Shown here: positions 8,370-17,792 of the stretch, one piece after another
Numbering within the stretch: the first letter of the stretch is position 1
How the letters are laid out: every line of letters starts with the position of its first letter
DNA from: Chloroflexota bacterium
GTDB lineage: Bacteria > Chloroflexota > Ktedonobacteria > Ktedonobacterales > Ktedonobacteraceae
Direction: 5' to 3'
NCBI GenBank assembly: GCA_005881495.1
Contig: VBHI01000346.1
Span: forward strand, 1 to 59,303
DNA length: 59,303 nucleotides
Made by a program: the position numbers and the translations under genes
Notes under the pieces: model-generated
What the model saw: only the letters and a program-made list of their open reading frames with translations
Database searches by the model: none
Told to the model about the DNA's origin: nothing

Positions 8370-9527
8370 ATGACTCCAACCGAATCGCATGCAGGACTGC
8401 GGCTGGCAGTACGCACGCTATGCCAGCAGTTTCCCGAGAGTTACTGGAGAGAGCTCGACCAGCAACGAGCGTATCCGGGAGCCTTTGTCCGCGCCCTCAC
8501 AGAGGCTGGGTATCTCGGAGCGCTTATTCCGAGGGAGTACGGAGGCCAGGGTATGAGCCTCGTGGAAGCATCGATCATCATGGAGGAGATCAATCGATCC
8601 GGTGGCAATGCCGGGCCTTACCACGCGCAGGTGTACACGATGGGGACTCTCCTGCGGCATGGTTCCCAGGCGCAGAAGCAGCTCTATCTACCCAAAATCG
8701 CCAGTGGCGAGCTGCGCCTGCAGGCGTTTGGAGTGACCGAACCGGAAGCAGGCACGGATACCACGAGTATTACAACGACGGCGGTACGCCAGGGCAATCG
8801 CTACATTGTCAACGGCCAGAAGATCTACATCTCGCGTGTACAGCACTCCGACTTGATGATTTTGCTTGCCCGGACCACTCCGCTCGATCACGTCAAGAAG
8901 AAGTCTGAGGGGCTTTCGGTCTTTCTCGTGGACCTGCATGCAGCTCTCGGTCACGGACTCATCGTGAAGCCGATTCGCGTCATGATCAACAACGAGACCT
9001 ACGAACTGCTCTTCGACCGTGTGGAGGTGCCAGCCGAGAATCTCATTGGCGAAGAGGGGCACGGCCTCCGCTATATCCTGGACGGCATGAACGCCGAGCG
9101 TATTCTCATCGCTGCCGAGTGTATTGGCGATGGACGTTGGTTTGTGGAGCGGGCAACGCAACGAGCGAGGGAGCGCCATGTCTTTGGTCGTCCTATCGGC
9201 CAGAACCAGGGCGTGCAGTTTCCCATTGCCCAGACCTACATTCATGTGGAAGCTGCCGATCTTATGCGGCTCCGGGCGGCGGAGCTCTTCGACCAGAGGG
9301 AGCCATGTGGACCCGAAGCCAATATGGCAAAGCTGTTGGCGGCTGACGCCTCCTGGGAAGCGGCCAACGTCGCCATGCAGACGTACGGAGGCTACGGGCT
9401 TGCCGTTGACTATGATATCGAGCGCAAATTCCGGGAGACCAGGCTGTATCAAGTGGCACCGATTTCGACCAATCTTATTCTCGCCTACGTGGGTGAACAT
9501 GTACTCGGCCTGCCTCGGTCGTACTAA
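8370..9527 (+). CDS. acyl-CoA dehydrogenase
   Basis: A 385-residue flavoprotein oxidising an acyl-CoA at the alpha,beta-carbons. I place the start at ATG 8370, 4 nt after AAGGAGGA, rather than the earlier in-frame ATG inside the tandem repeats. FAD/acyl-CoA binding marks: FGVTEPEAGTDTTSI, RHVFGRPIGQNQGVQFPIA, MQTYGGYGLAVDYDIER. The usual C-terminal catalytic Glu (YEG motif of medium-chain enzymes) is replaced (LYQVAPIST). However DGMNAERILIA has Glu where isovaleryl-CoA and long-chain dehydrogenases carry theirs, so activity is expected. It precedes the malic enzyme block by 32 nt, possibly one operon for organic-acid use. Substrate unknown. Confidence 0.92.
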   Translation: MTPTESHAGLRLAVRTLCQQFPESYWRELDQQRAYPGAFVRALTEAGYLGALIPREYGGQGMSLVEASIIMEEINRSGGNAGPYHAQVYTMGTLLRHGSQAQKQLYLPKIASGELRLQAFGVTEPEAGTDTTSITTTAVRQGNRYIVNGQKIYISRVQHSDLMILLARTTPLDHVKKKSEGLSVFLVDLHAALGHGLIVKPIRVMINNETYELLFDRVEVPAENLIGEEGHGLRYILDGMNAERILIAAECIGDGRWFVERATQRARERHVFGRPIGQNQGVQFPIAQTYIHVEAADLMRLRAAELFDQREPCGPEANMAKLLAADASWEAANVAMQTYGGYGLAVDYDIERKFRETRLYQVAPISTNLILAYVGEHVLGLPRSY

Positions 9528-9559
9528 TTTCCGTAGAACTATCTCAAAGGAGGTTTGTT

Positions 9560-10387
9560 ATGGACGAGTTAATAGAGAGCCAGCAACCATTGTTTCAGGC
9601 GGGGACAAATGAGCAGTCTGTTCGTGCTCCCCTCTCTCCTTTTGGCCTGGGGCCGCAGGAGACGCTGGCGTATCGCAAGCGCTTTCGCGGCATGATCACT
9701 GTGGCCAGTAAGGTTCCGCTCAAGGACCGCTCTGTACTGAGCCTGCTCTACACGCCGGGGGTCGCCGCCCCTTGTCTTGCAATCGCGAAGGAGCCGCTCA
9801 CCGCCTATGATTATACGCTTCGTGGCAACACCATCGCGCTAGTCTCCGATGGCTCGTCTGCCCTTGGTTTCGGCAACATTGGTCCGATGGCGGCATTGCC
9901 GATGCTCGAAGACGCCTGCATCCTCTTCAAAACGTTTGGAGGCGTGAACGCTTTTCCCATCTGTCTCAACACCCAGGATATCGAGCAGATGATCGCTACC
10001 AGTGTGGCGATTTGGCCGACCTTTGGTGGTTTCTGCCTGAGTAGCATTGCGTCCCCCCGCTGTTTTACCGTTGCCGACCACCTGGCACGGGCGGTGAATA
10101 TCCCCGTGCTGCACACCGAGCAGCATGCGACGGCAGCTACCATCCTTGGTGCGCTCTCGAATGCGCTCAAGCTGGTGGGCAAGACAAAAGGAGCGGTGCG
10201 TGTGGTGATCAATGGTTCTGGCCCTGGTGGCATCGGTACGGCCCGTCTCCTATTGCAAGCGGGTTTATTGCACGGCAGACGAATCCCAACGATAGCAAAG
10301 GGGCGCTGGGTGATGCCCTGCACAATGCTGATGTCTACATCGGGCTGTCCTCCTGGAATACGCCCACCCCAGACATGGTCAGCGTGA
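9560..10387 (+). pseudogene. first half of a tandem-fused malic enzyme, catalytically dead and frame-broken
   Basis: Starts with AAAGGAGG before ATG 9560. The frame is clearly malic-enzyme-like (LSLLYTPGVAAPCLAI, LVSDGSSALGFGNIGPM). Compared with the second half, the key residues are lost: the active-site Lys (MEGKAIL) is MLEDACIL, the metal ligands Glu-Asp (NLEDIS) are CLSSIA, and the HDDQHGT motif is HTEQHAT. Only the Tyr (SLLY) remains. Near 10255-10270, just after the Rossmann motif GSGPGGIGTARLLLQAG, about 25 residues are missing and the frame shifts (loss of 1 modulo 3, about 70-76 nt). The sequence then resumes with IARQTNPNDSKGALGDALHN in the frame that continues into the second half. 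The original product was probably one polypeptide of about 850-870 residues with a pseudoenzyme N-half. Confidence 0.8.
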
Positions 10388-12108
10388 TGGCTACCCAGCC
10401 TATTCTCTTTACTCTGGCGCTTCCTGATCCTGGCATCACTCCCCAAGCGGCATTGGCTGCGGGTGCGGCTGTCGTGGCGACGGCGCACCCCGATGCCGCT
10501 CACCCGATCACGAATGCGCTGGTGTTGCCCGGCATTTTCCGCGGTGCACTGGATATCCGCGCCACGGCCATCACCCAGGAGATGCTGCTGGCTGCGGCAT
10601 CCGCCATCGCTGACCTCGTGCCACTAGAGCAACTCTCCCCAGAGCATCTGGTGCCGTCGGTCATGGACTATGCCGTCGCCCCTCGCGTCGCAGGGACAGT
10701 TGCCGAGGCAGCGCGGCGAAGCGGAGTAGCCCGGGCCGAGAGTGACCCGGCGGAGATCGAAGCACAGACGCGGGCCACGATCTATGAAGGGCATCGACCC
10801 GTGCAGCCACCTTCGCATCGGTATACCAACCTGCAGGAAGAGGCGCTCGAACTGCACAAGCGCTATCAAGGCGTGTTGGAAATTCAGCCCAAGATCCCCA
10901 TTCGTGATTCCCTCACGCTCAGTTCCCTGTATCTACATCCCGGACTTCCCGAAGCCACACAGCAGATCATTTCCCGACCAGATGCCATCTTTGACTATAC
11001 CGGCAAGGGCAACCGGGTGGCGGTGGTGACCGATGGCAGCGCGGTGCTGGGCTTGGGCAACATTGGCCCACGAGCGGGACTGCCGGTGATGGAAGGCAAG
11101 GCGATCCTGTTTCACACCTTTGCCGGGATAGAAGCGTACCCTATCTGTTTGGCAACGCAAGATGTGGACGAGATTGTGGCGGCGGTGCAGCATATTACCC
11201 CGGCCTTTGGTGGTATCAACCTGGAAGATATCTCTGCACCGCGCTGCTTTGAGGTGGAAGAGCGACTGCGGAACACGCTCGATATCCCCGTTGTTCATGA
11301 TGATCAGCATGGGACAGCGATTGTGATCCTGGCTGGCATCATGAACGCGTTGCGCCTGGTCCAAAAACAGAAACAGAACGTCACCGCCGTCCTCGTGGGC
11401 GCGGGAGCTGCGGGCATCGCGACCGCCAAACTGCTATTGGAGTGGGGCGTGGGCACGTTGGTATTGGTGGACCGTGTTGGTATCCTGCGTCCAGGTCTGG
11501 TTGGCATGACACCCATCCAGGAAGAATTGGCAGCCCGCACCAACCCTGAGGGCAGAAGTGGTGGGCTCGCCGAGGCGGTTGAGGGTGCAGACATCTTCAT
11601 TGGAGTATCCGCCCCAGGCATCCTCTCGCCAGACATGGTGCGCTCAATGGCCCCACACGCCATTGTCTTTGCCCTGGCCAATCCCGATCCTGAGATTCTG
11701 CCTGATGCAGCCCTGGAGGCAGGGGCACGGGTAGTCGCGACAGGTCGCTCAGACTATCCCAACCAGGTGAACAACTCCCTGGTCTTTCCTGGGCTCTTCC
11801 GCGGTGCCCTGGATGTGCGTGCCCGCCTCGTCAATGAGGCCATGAAAATAGCGGCGGCGGAACGCTTAGCGGCACTAGTAAGCGACCGTGTGTTACAGGA
11901 AGGCCAGATTATTCCGTCTGCCATGAACTACGAAGTGGCTCCTGCTCTGGCCGCTGCCGTGGCCCAGGCAGCCATGAATACGGGGGTGGCCCGCCTGTAC
12001 GTCGATGCGCAACTTGTCGAACGCTCCTGCCGTGATTTCATCTACGAAGGCATCATGGCCCCGATCCCTTCATTGGACGAAACATCAGGGAAGGAGATGC
12101 AGCAATGA
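10375..12108 (+). CDS. malic enzyme (second half of a tandem fusion), intact catalytic domain
   Basis: The open frame encodes the C-terminal third of malic-enzyme copy 1 (residues 1-135, MVSVMATQ... [11 protein letters not shown]) fused to a full copy 2 (about 137-577). Copy 2 keeps everything needed for oxidative decarboxylation of malate: Tyr186 (LSSLYLHPG), Lys242 (MEGKAILF), Glu284-Asp285 (NLEDIS), Asp309-Asp310 (HDDQHGTA) and the NAD(P) motif GAGAAG at 342-347. No ATG precedes copy 2 itself, which argues that it was always translated as part of a fusion. Today translation could restart at ATG 10375. It would supply pyruvate and NAD(P)H next to an acyl-CoA dehydrogenase. Confidence 0.85.
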   Translation: MVSVMATQPILFTLALPDPGITPQAALAAGAAVVATAHPDAAHPITNALVLPGIFRGALDIRATAITQEMLLAAASAIADLVPLEQLSPEHLVPSVMDYAVAPRVAGTVAEAARRSGVARAESDPAEIEAQTRATIYEGHRPVQPPSHRYTNLQEEALELHKRYQGVLEIQPKIPIRDSLTLSSLYLHPGLPEATQQIISRPDAIFDYTGKGNRVAVVTDGSAVLGLGNIGPRAGLPVMEGKAILFHTFAGIEAYPICLATQDVDEIVAAVQHITPAFGGINLEDISAPRCFEVEERLRNTLDIPVVHDDQHGTAIVILAGIMNALRLVQKQKQNVTAVLVGAGAAGIATAKLLLEWGVGTLVLVDRVGILRPGLVGMTPIQEELAARTNPEGRSGGLAEAVEGADIFIGVSAPGILSPDMVRSMAPHAIVFALANPDPEILPDAALEAGARVVATGRSDYPNQVNNSLVFPGLFRGALDVRARLVNEAMKIAAAERLAALVSDRVLQEGQIIPSAMNYEVAPALAAAVAQAAMNTGVARLYVDAQLVERSCRDFIYEGIMAPIPSLDETSGKEMQQ

Positions 12109-12211
12109 AAGATGCATGGAGGTTAAGGCCGATGCAAGAGCGGAGGGAGGGCCGACATCGATACCGAGCGTGGGAAAAAAGTGCATGCTACCAACAGAAA
12201 AGAAAAACAAG

Positions 12212-13003
12212 CTAATTGGAAGGCAATTGCTGAGGAGCAGGGTAGACAGCCACGCTGCTAAACGAAGCTTTGACACCACCTGATGAATTGCTATTCTGTA
12301 CAAACAGAGCTAGCTGACCAGTGGTATAGTCTGTATCAACGACAGAATTGATGAAACTCCCATTGATCTGCAATACAAGCACTGAACCTTTCATCGCCAC
12401 AGTGACGTTATTTTGCTGCCTGGTCGGGTGAAGGGCATCTGTTTTGGTCTGACTGACAAGTGCCTTTACTTGAGGAGTATTGTTCCTATCCAAAAATTCT
12501 TTACTGATTGCATAGCTACTATCCCCAAAGATATCAATGCGATAATCATGATCAAGGTTACTATCGCCGCGAAGATAGAGTCCCACACTGTCATCATTAT
12601 TCGCCTGAAGAAGAGTAAATGAGACAGTGATCATAAAATCGTTATAGAGGGTATTGGTAGGAAGACTTTCGGTCAGAACATTGTGATTGGCATCAGCTAA
12701 AGTCAAGGTATTATTGTCAATTGAACGTGTATAACCGGGGACATTACCCAGAGACCATCCCTTGCTGGCATTGGCAAAATTGTCGAAAAATAGTGGTTGA
12801 GGTGTTGAAAACGCGGTTGATGTTGGCGTAGGTGTGGCCATAATAGCTGTTTTGCTGGTACTATTTCCAACAGTTTTTGTGGCACTGTTGGATTGCTGCT
12901 GAAACAAAAAAGAGAACCTGCTACCGATAAGCGCTAACAATACACACATAGTAATCACGCTTAATCCAACAACAATACCCTTAGATTTGTATTTGCTCAT
13001 CAT
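12212..13003 (-). CDS. membrane-anchored LamG/DUF1080-like domain protein
   Basis: A 263-residue protein with one N-terminal membrane segment (about 10-34), a Thr/Ser/Pro linker and a beta-rich domain starting PLFFDNFANASKGWSLGNV. The domain, with VSFTLLQANNDDSVGLYLRG, DYRIDIFGDSSYAISK and the ending ASFSSVAVYPAP, has the layout of concanavalin-like LamG/DUF1080 domains and should lie outside the membrane. It is the shorter paralog of the two zinc-ribbon proteins at 13055 and 17793 and lacks their zinc ribbon. It lies 51 nt after the 13055-14164 gene in the same direction, so it is probably a tandem duplicate. No enzymatic residues recognised; binding or sensing is a guess. Confidence 0.75.
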   Translation of the reverse strand: MMSKYKSKGIVVGLSVITMCVLLALIGSRFSFLFQQQSNSATKTVGNSTSKTAIMATPTPTSTAFSTPQPLFFDNFANASKGWSLGNVPGYTRSIDNNTLTLADANHNVLTESLPTNTLYNDFMITVSFTLLQANNDDSVGLYLRGDSNLDHDYRIDIFGDSSYAISKEFLDRNNTPQVKALVSQTKTDALHPTRQQNNVTVAMKGSVLVLQINGSFINSVVDTDYTTGQLALFVQNSNSSGGVKASFSSVAVYPAPQQLPSN

Positions 13004-13054
13004 AGAAAAGACTCTGTGTTTGTCTCATACGCATTTGTGAACCAGAAAGATCGC

Positions 13055-14164
13055 TTAGCCAGGTAGATAACTCGGGGCGGGATAGACCGCAACATAACTG
13101 AAAGAAGCCTGCGCACCATTTGATGATTGACCATTTTCGACGAATAGCTCGATAGTGCCGCTGGTGTAGCCATTATTGTCACGAATAGTACTGACAACCT
13201 TATTGTTGATCAGTAATACTATCCTGGGTCCTTTTGCGATCACTGTTAATATATTTTGTCGACCAACTGGATGAATGGAAGAAGAATTGGTCGGGCTTAC
13301 CAGGAAAGAATCCTTATTGGGATCAGCAAAGATCTTTACGATATCGAAAGAATTATCTCCAAAGATATCAATGAAATAGCCCTGACCAAGATTACTATCG
13401 CCCCGTACGTAGAGGCCTGCACTGTCGTTTTGGTCAGCCTTTGAAAGTGTGAAGGTAGTTGTTACCACAAAGTCACTATAGGTAGCGGAAACATTGTTGC
13501 CAGCAGGGATAGCCACATCTAAGATTTTATGGTTGGCATCGGCCAGCGTCATCGTATTATTACTAATGGTGCTGCTGTATCCAGACGCGCTCGCAAGCCC
13601 CCAACCTTTACTGTTATCCGCAAAATTATCAGAAAACAAGGGCCTTGCCCCATTCGTAGTAAATGTAGGTATGCCCTTGTTTGTTATATTTGAATTACTT
13701 CCCTTGCTTTTCACAAAGTAGAAAATGCCTCCTCCGACTACCAGGAGCAGCAGTGCGATCATTCCAATAACGAGCGCAACGTTTGGCCTTTTTCTACGCC
13801 GGGGAGCCTGGACGTAGTCTCCTGGAGTTGGCTGTATTGGCGGTTGTTCTTCAGATGCTTCTTGCGCGATGTAGAGATGGGCCGACAATGATGGTGGGGG
13901 CGAATCACTGAGTCCTGTAGACTCAGTCGAATTGCTGTAAAGGAAACTACCGGAGGTTAATGGTGACGAAGGTCCAGCATATTGCGTTGGTTCGATAATA
14001 GACAGTTGATCAGGATTTGAAGATTCTTGAGTAGGTGATGACGCAGAACGTGTCGGGCTTGTCACTGTCTGTTCTGTGTAACGAGTACCACAATTGTTAC
14101 AGAACATCTCATTTGCAGTGAGTGGTACACCACATTGTGGGCAGATACGATTGAGTGATCCCAT
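13055..14164 (-). CDS. zinc-ribbon / transmembrane / LamG-like protein
   Basis: A 369-residue protein with AGGAG upstream of ATG. Domains in order: a cytoplasmic zinc ribbon with Cys8, Cys11, Cys22, Cys25; a long Ser/Pro/Gln-rich linker; a membrane helix at about 129-151 preceded by a basic patch (RRRKRP, cytoplasmic side); and an extracytoplasmic beta-sandwich domain from RPLFSDNFADNSKGWGLAS to the end (ASFSYVAVYPAPS). The architecture suggests a surface-to-cytoplasm link. The same layout recurs at 17793-19094. Its upstream region is shared with the divergent alcohol dehydrogenase. No catalytic motif seen. Confidence 0.78.
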   Translation of the reverse strand: MGSLNRICPQCGVPLTANEMFCNNCGTRYTEQTVTSPTRSASSPTQESSNPDQLSIIEPTQYAGPSSPLTSGSFLYSNSTESTGLSDSPPPSLSAHLYIAQEASEEQPPIQPTPGDYVQAPRRRKRPNVALVIGMIALLLLVVGGGIFYFVKSKGSNSNITNKGIPTFTTNGARPLFSDNFADNSKGWGLASASGYSSTISNNTMTLADANHKILDVAIPAGNNVSATYSDFVVTTTFTLSKADQNDSAGLYVRGDSNLGQGYFIDIFGDNSFDIVKIFADPNKDSFLVSPTNSSSIHPVGRQNILTVIAKGPRIVLLINNKVVSTIRDNNGYTSGTIELFVENGQSSNGAQASFSYVAVYPAPSYLPG

Positions 14165-14347
14165 TTTTCACGTTCTCCTGATCTAAGTAGGAATAGAGCA
14201 AACGCTGCGGCATGCTTCCCGATGTAGGTGAACAAATTCTGGCGTGTTGTAATAAAAGTCCAGAGTATTATACTCTTTTGCAGAACCCTGAACAACTCAC
14301 TAAGACTACCGGACTACCAGCTTGCTGTATAAAAGAAAGGATTCAAT

Positions 14348-15430
14348 ATGACCATGCTTGCTGCTATGTTTTATGGCCCGATGGATGTACGCCTGGAGGA
14401 GCGACCAATCCCCCTACCTGGAGAAGGTGAGGTATTGATACAAGTCGCCGCTGCTACGACGTGTGGCACTGATGTCAAAACATTTCGTCGGGGTCATCCT
14501 TTGCTCTTTCAACAGGTACCCGCTGGTTTCGGCCACGAGGTTGCCGGAGTCATCGCGGCAATAGGCAAAGATGTGACAGGTTTTCATGAAGGGGATTCCG
14601 TGGTGGCGGCAAATTCGGCCCCATGCCAATATTGTTTCTACTGCCGGCGTGGGCGCTATAGCTTATGCGAGAACCTGCTGTTCCTGAACGGAGCTTATGC
14701 GGAGTATCTCCTTGTCCCTGAGCGTATAGTTCGTCAAAACCTGTATAAGCTTGAGCCAGGCACATCGTTTGTTGCCGCGGCCATGACGGAACCACTGGCT
14801 TGCGCTCTCCATGGTATTGAAGCCAGTGACATTCATCCTGGGGATACCGTTGTGGTTATAGGTGCTGGTCCACTAGGGCTATTACTGGCGGCAATAGCTA
14901 AACTGCACGGTGCACATGTGGTCATCACAGGGCGAGGAGCTCAACGACTTTCTCTGGCCCATTATTATGGTGCAGATGTGGTTATTGACGCAAACGCTAT
15001 GTCTTCTCAAGAACAAGAAGCTGTTGTTCGCTCTCACACAGATGAACAACGTGGTGCAGATGTGGTCATTGAAGCGGTAGGTTCTCCAGAAACCTGGGCA
15101 CTGGCAGCCAGGATGGCCCGCCATGGGGGACTTGTCAATTTTTTTGGGGGGTGCCCGTCTGGAACCGAGGTATCTCTTGATACGCGTTCTGTACATTATG
15201 GAGAACTAACGGCAAAAGGCATTTTCCACCATACACCGGCATTTTTTCAACAGGCGTTAGAGCTTATAACCGATCACCGTATTGATGTAGAGGGGTTGAT
15301 CACCGCCCGGTTTCCTTTAGCTTTCACTCTGGATGTGTTTGACATGTTACTACGAAAGCAGGGAATTAAGTATGCGCTGATTCCTGCGGCGTTTGAGCTG
15401 TCGCTGGCAAAGTCAACAAGCCTTGAGTAA
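14348..15430 (+). CDS. zinc-dependent medium-chain alcohol/polyol dehydrogenase
   Basis: A 360-residue MDR-family NAD(P)-dependent dehydrogenase. The catalytic zinc site is marked by Cys39 (TTCGTDVKTF) and His63-Glu64 (GFGHEVAG); the structural zinc by Cys93, 96, 99, 107 (CQYCFYCRRGRYSLC). The Rossmann motif is VVIGAGPLGLLLAAIA. This is the L-threonine/sorbitol/galactitol dehydrogenase group; the substrate cannot be read from sequence. ATG 14348 and ATG 14354 are both possible starts. The 3' end overlaps the convergent TetR gene by about 65 nt, so TetR regulation of this gene or its neighbours is possible. Confidence 0.88.
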   Translation: MTMLAAMFYGPMDVRLEERPIPLPGEGEVLIQVAAATTCGTDVKTFRRGHPLLFQQVPAGFGHEVAGVIAAIGKDVTGFHEGDSVVAANSAPCQYCFYCRRGRYSLCENLLFLNGAYAEYLLVPERIVRQNLYKLEPGTSFVAAAMTEPLACALHGIEASDIHPGDTVVVIGAGPLGLLLAAIAKLHGAHVVITGRGAQRLSLAHYYGADVVIDANAMSSQEQEAVVRSHTDEQRGADVVIEAVGSPETWALAARMARHGGLVNFFGGCPSGTEVSLDTRSVHYGELTAKGIFHHTPAFFQQALELITDHRIDVEGLITARFPLAFTLDVFDMLLRKQGIKYALIPAAFELSLAKSTSLE

Positions 15431-16013
15431 TCATCTGGCTGTACATATCTATCACTTCCTGTACGGTGAGACGACCACTGGGGCGAAACCATGTTGATAC
15501 CTCCGTACACATGGCAATGATGGCATATGATGAGACCTTCGCATCGCTCACACGGAAGACGCCTCGTTCCATACCATCTCGTAGCAAGTCCTGGAGAAGT
15601 GACTCGTAGTGATCGCGTAAAGAAAGGATATAACGGCGATTATCGCCTTCAAGAGCACGTATCTCAGTATCAATAATAAAAAACTCGTTCTTGTAAGAGG
15701 TATGTAAGCGGATATGATTGGCAATGGCCTGGTAGAGTCGAATGAGAGGATCATGCTGTTCGCGTAAAATACGTTCCAGATTTGCATTCAAATGCCGCAT
15801 ATGGGTTTCCATGATTTCAATCAGCAAAGCCTCTTTATTGGCATAGTGGTAGTAGATACTCGCTGCCTGTATACCTGCGATCCTCGCGATATCACGCAGA
15901 GGAGCTGCATGGTATCCGTACTCTGCGAACAATTGCACGGCAGCTGTGAGAATACTTTCTCGCACGGAGCGGCCTTCTTGTTGTGTCTTTTCTTCCAGTT
16001 TTTTCTGTGTCAT
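15366..16013 (-). CDS. TetR/AcrR-family transcriptional regulator
   Basis: A 215-residue regulator. The N-terminal helix-turn-helix is clear: RESILTAAVQLFAEYGYHAA, LRDIARIAGIQAASIYYHYA, NKEALLIEIMETHMRHL. The ligand-binding domain is helical and ends in a polar tail. It overlaps the 3' end of the alcohol dehydrogenase in convergent orientation and is followed on the same strand by the Kal-like gene 56 nt upstream of its start, so Kal-like and TetR genes may form one transcript. The effector is unknown; neighbouring genes suggest an acyl-CoA or amino-acid breakdown intermediate. Confidence 0.92.
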   Translation of the reverse strand: MTQKKLEEKTQQEGRSVRESILTAAVQLFAEYGYHAAPLRDIARIAGIQAASIYYHYANKEALLIEIMETHMRHLNANLERILREQHDPLIRLYQAIANHIRLHTSYKNEFFIIDTEIRALEGDNRRYILSLRDHYESLLQDLLRDGMERGVFRVSDAKVSSYAIIAMCTEVSTWFRPSGRLTVQEVIDMYSQMITQGLLTLPATAQTPQESAHT

Positions 16014-16068
16014 GCTGCTATTTTAGCAGAAATATGGCAGCATGAACACCCATTGAGACAAACTACTA

Positions 16069-16479
16069 TCAGGCGGTACGAGTTTTACGCTGTTGCTCAG
16101 CCTTCACGACCGTTGTACCAGTGGCGCGTCCCACAACTATAGGGGCCTCTAACACATCAGCAGCAGAATCACTTATATCACGCCTTGCCATAATTACTTT
16201 CCGTGCTTCAAATTCTATGCGCCGCGAGGTACGTCCAATCCTGGTAATACGTCCGGTGACTTCGATAAAGTCCCCCGCGTACAATGGTGCTAGAAACTCG
16301 ATGTTATCATAGCCAACCAACAGACCTTCGTCACCATCACAAAGAATGGCAAGCTCGGTGGCCACGTCGCCAAAAAGCGAGAGCATATGTGCTCCTTTGA
16401 CGAGTTGACCTCCATAATGCGCATCACTTGCGCTCAACCGTACTCGAAGCGCAGATGTGTATTGATGAGAGTTCTCCAT
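16069..16479 (-). CDS. hotdog-fold protein, 3-aminobutyryl-CoA ammonia-lyase-like
   Basis: I start the protein at ATG 16479 (136 residues), preceded by AAGGAGATA at 7-nt spacing, rather than at the earlier in-frame ATG. The segments [60 protein letters not shown] and [12 protein letters not shown] resemble the 3-aminobutyryl-CoA ammonia-lyase (Kal) of anaerobic lysine fermentation, a small hotdog enzyme. The other genes of that pathway (Kdd, Kce, aminomutases) are not here, so an acyl-CoA thioesterase or hydratase role is possible. It is divergent from a threonine dehydratase-like gene. Confidence 0.7.
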   Translation of the reverse strand: MENSHQYTSALRVRLSASDAHYGGQLVKGAHMLSLFGDVATELAILCDGDEGLLVGYDNIEFLAPLYAGDFIEVTGRITRIGRTSRRIEFEARKVIMARRDISDSAADVLEAPIVVGRATGTTVVKAEQQRKTRTA

Positions 16480-16753
16480 CCTATATCTCCTTCTCTTCAT
16501 TCTGCCGGACTAACGAACGTTTGTTAGATCATTTGATTATGTGTACTCTCACATCGTAGTTGGGTACGTAATTAGTATGCCTGAAAAGCTTGAGAAACGC
16601 AAGGATGGTATCTAAGCGTGGTACAATTTGAAAAACATCGCTGCAACTCCGCTCTCTTGTAGTGCTTCTAACAAAGCTCAACAGCGATGCACAGCGATGT
16701 AAGGAAGTATGCGAAGGTCAAAGCGATGTTCGTAATGTATCTGGAGTTGTGCT

Positions 16754-17728
16754 ATGCCACGTTATCATTTGGCTCCTGAACTGACTGACGAGTATATTTC
16801 TACGGTATGGATTGATCTTCCACGACATCTAAGACCCACTTTGCTGCTCCCCAGTGAGGCACTTTCTGCCCAACTCGGTTGTGACTTGACGGTCGCCAGT
16901 GAAACTTTTCAATTTACTGGCAGTTTCAAGTTCCGAGCGGCTTATAATCTTCTCTCAAGTATCCCCCAACAACAGGTTGTTGCTGCCTCTTCAGGAAATT
17001 TTGGACAGGCAGTTGCCTATGCCAGTAAATTATTGGGGAGGCGATGCATCGTCACTATGCCAGATACATCTGCTCGAGTGAAGATCGAAGCTATCCAATC
17101 TTACGGGGGTATTGTTGATTTAATCGATGTTCAAAAAATCAGTCGTATAGAGCGCATGCGACAACTGCTTGCTGAGCATCCTGAGGCGTTTGCCGCTCCG
17201 GCTTTCGATGACTATCGCGTGGTCGCTGGCAATTCGACGCTAGGTAAAGAGATTCTCAACGCGGCTGACTTTGACGTGGTTGTTGTCCCTGTTGGTGGGG
17301 GAGGCCTCTCTTCGGGACTGGTTATTGCGCGTGATTACTTGCAAGCGAATACAAAGATCATTGGAGCCGAACCTCAATTGGGTAACGATGCCTCTCGCTC
17401 TCTACGAAGTGGGCAATTACTCTCCAATGAACAAGAGCCTGACACTGTTGCTGATGGAGCGCGAACGTTGAGCCTTGGTCATCTCAACTGGGAGATATTG
17501 AAAAATGGCTTGACTGATATTATCGAAGTACCGGATGTACAGATATTGAACGCACTGCGGTGCTTTTTCCAACATGTCAACCTCAAAGTTGAACCAACAG
17601 GGGCCCTTGCACTTGGTGCTATGCTATTCCAACCAGAGCAGTTTTATGGGAAACGCGTCTGCTGTGTCGTCAGTGGAGGAAATGTTGATCCTGTCGTGTA
17701 CGCGCAGGCATTGTTGGAAAACTCATAA
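16754..17728 (+). CDS. PLP-dependent threonine dehydratase / serine racemase-like
   Basis: A 324-residue fold-type II PLP enzyme. Lys59 in TGSFKFRAAYN forms the Schiff base; SSGNFGQAVAYASKLLG is the substrate-carboxylate loop; VVPVGGGGLSSGLVIA is the phosphate-binding glycine loop; CCVVSGGNVDP closes the fold. There is no C-terminal ACT domain, so it is the short, catabolic or racemase-like form (threonine/serine dehydratase or hydroxyaspartate dehydratase). It probably deaminates a hydroxy-amino acid to an oxoacid and ammonia. It ends just before a strong bidirectional terminator. Confidence 0.88.
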   Translation: MPRYHLAPELTDEYISTVWIDLPRHLRPTLLLPSEALSAQLGCDLTVASETFQFTGSFKFRAAYNLLSSIPQQQVVAASSGNFGQAVAYASKLLGRRCIVTMPDTSARVKIEAIQSYGGIVDLIDVQKISRIERMRQLLAEHPEAFAAPAFDDYRVVAGNSTLGKEILNAADFDVVVVPVGGGGLSSGLVIARDYLQANTKIIGAEPQLGNDASRSLRSGQLLSNEQEPDTVADGARTLSLGHLNWEILKNGLTDIIEVPDVQILNALRCFFQHVNLKVEPTGALALGAMLFQPEQFYGKRVCCVVSGGNVDPVVYAQALLENS

Positions 17729-17741
17729 CGCAGACTATTTG

Positions 17742-17790
17742 AAATGAAAGGCAGGGACAACAGCGCCCCCGTCGTCCCTGCCTTTCATTT
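17742..17790. terminator. bidirectional intrinsic terminator
   Basis: A perfect 17-bp stem (17742-17758 with 17774-17790; core GAAAGGCAGGGAC) encloses a GC-rich 15-nt loop. The arms end in ATTT/AAAT runs, giving T-tracts in both directions. It separates the convergent threonine dehydratase-like gene and the zinc-ribbon protein gene. Confidence 0.93.
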
Positions 17791-17792
17791 TT

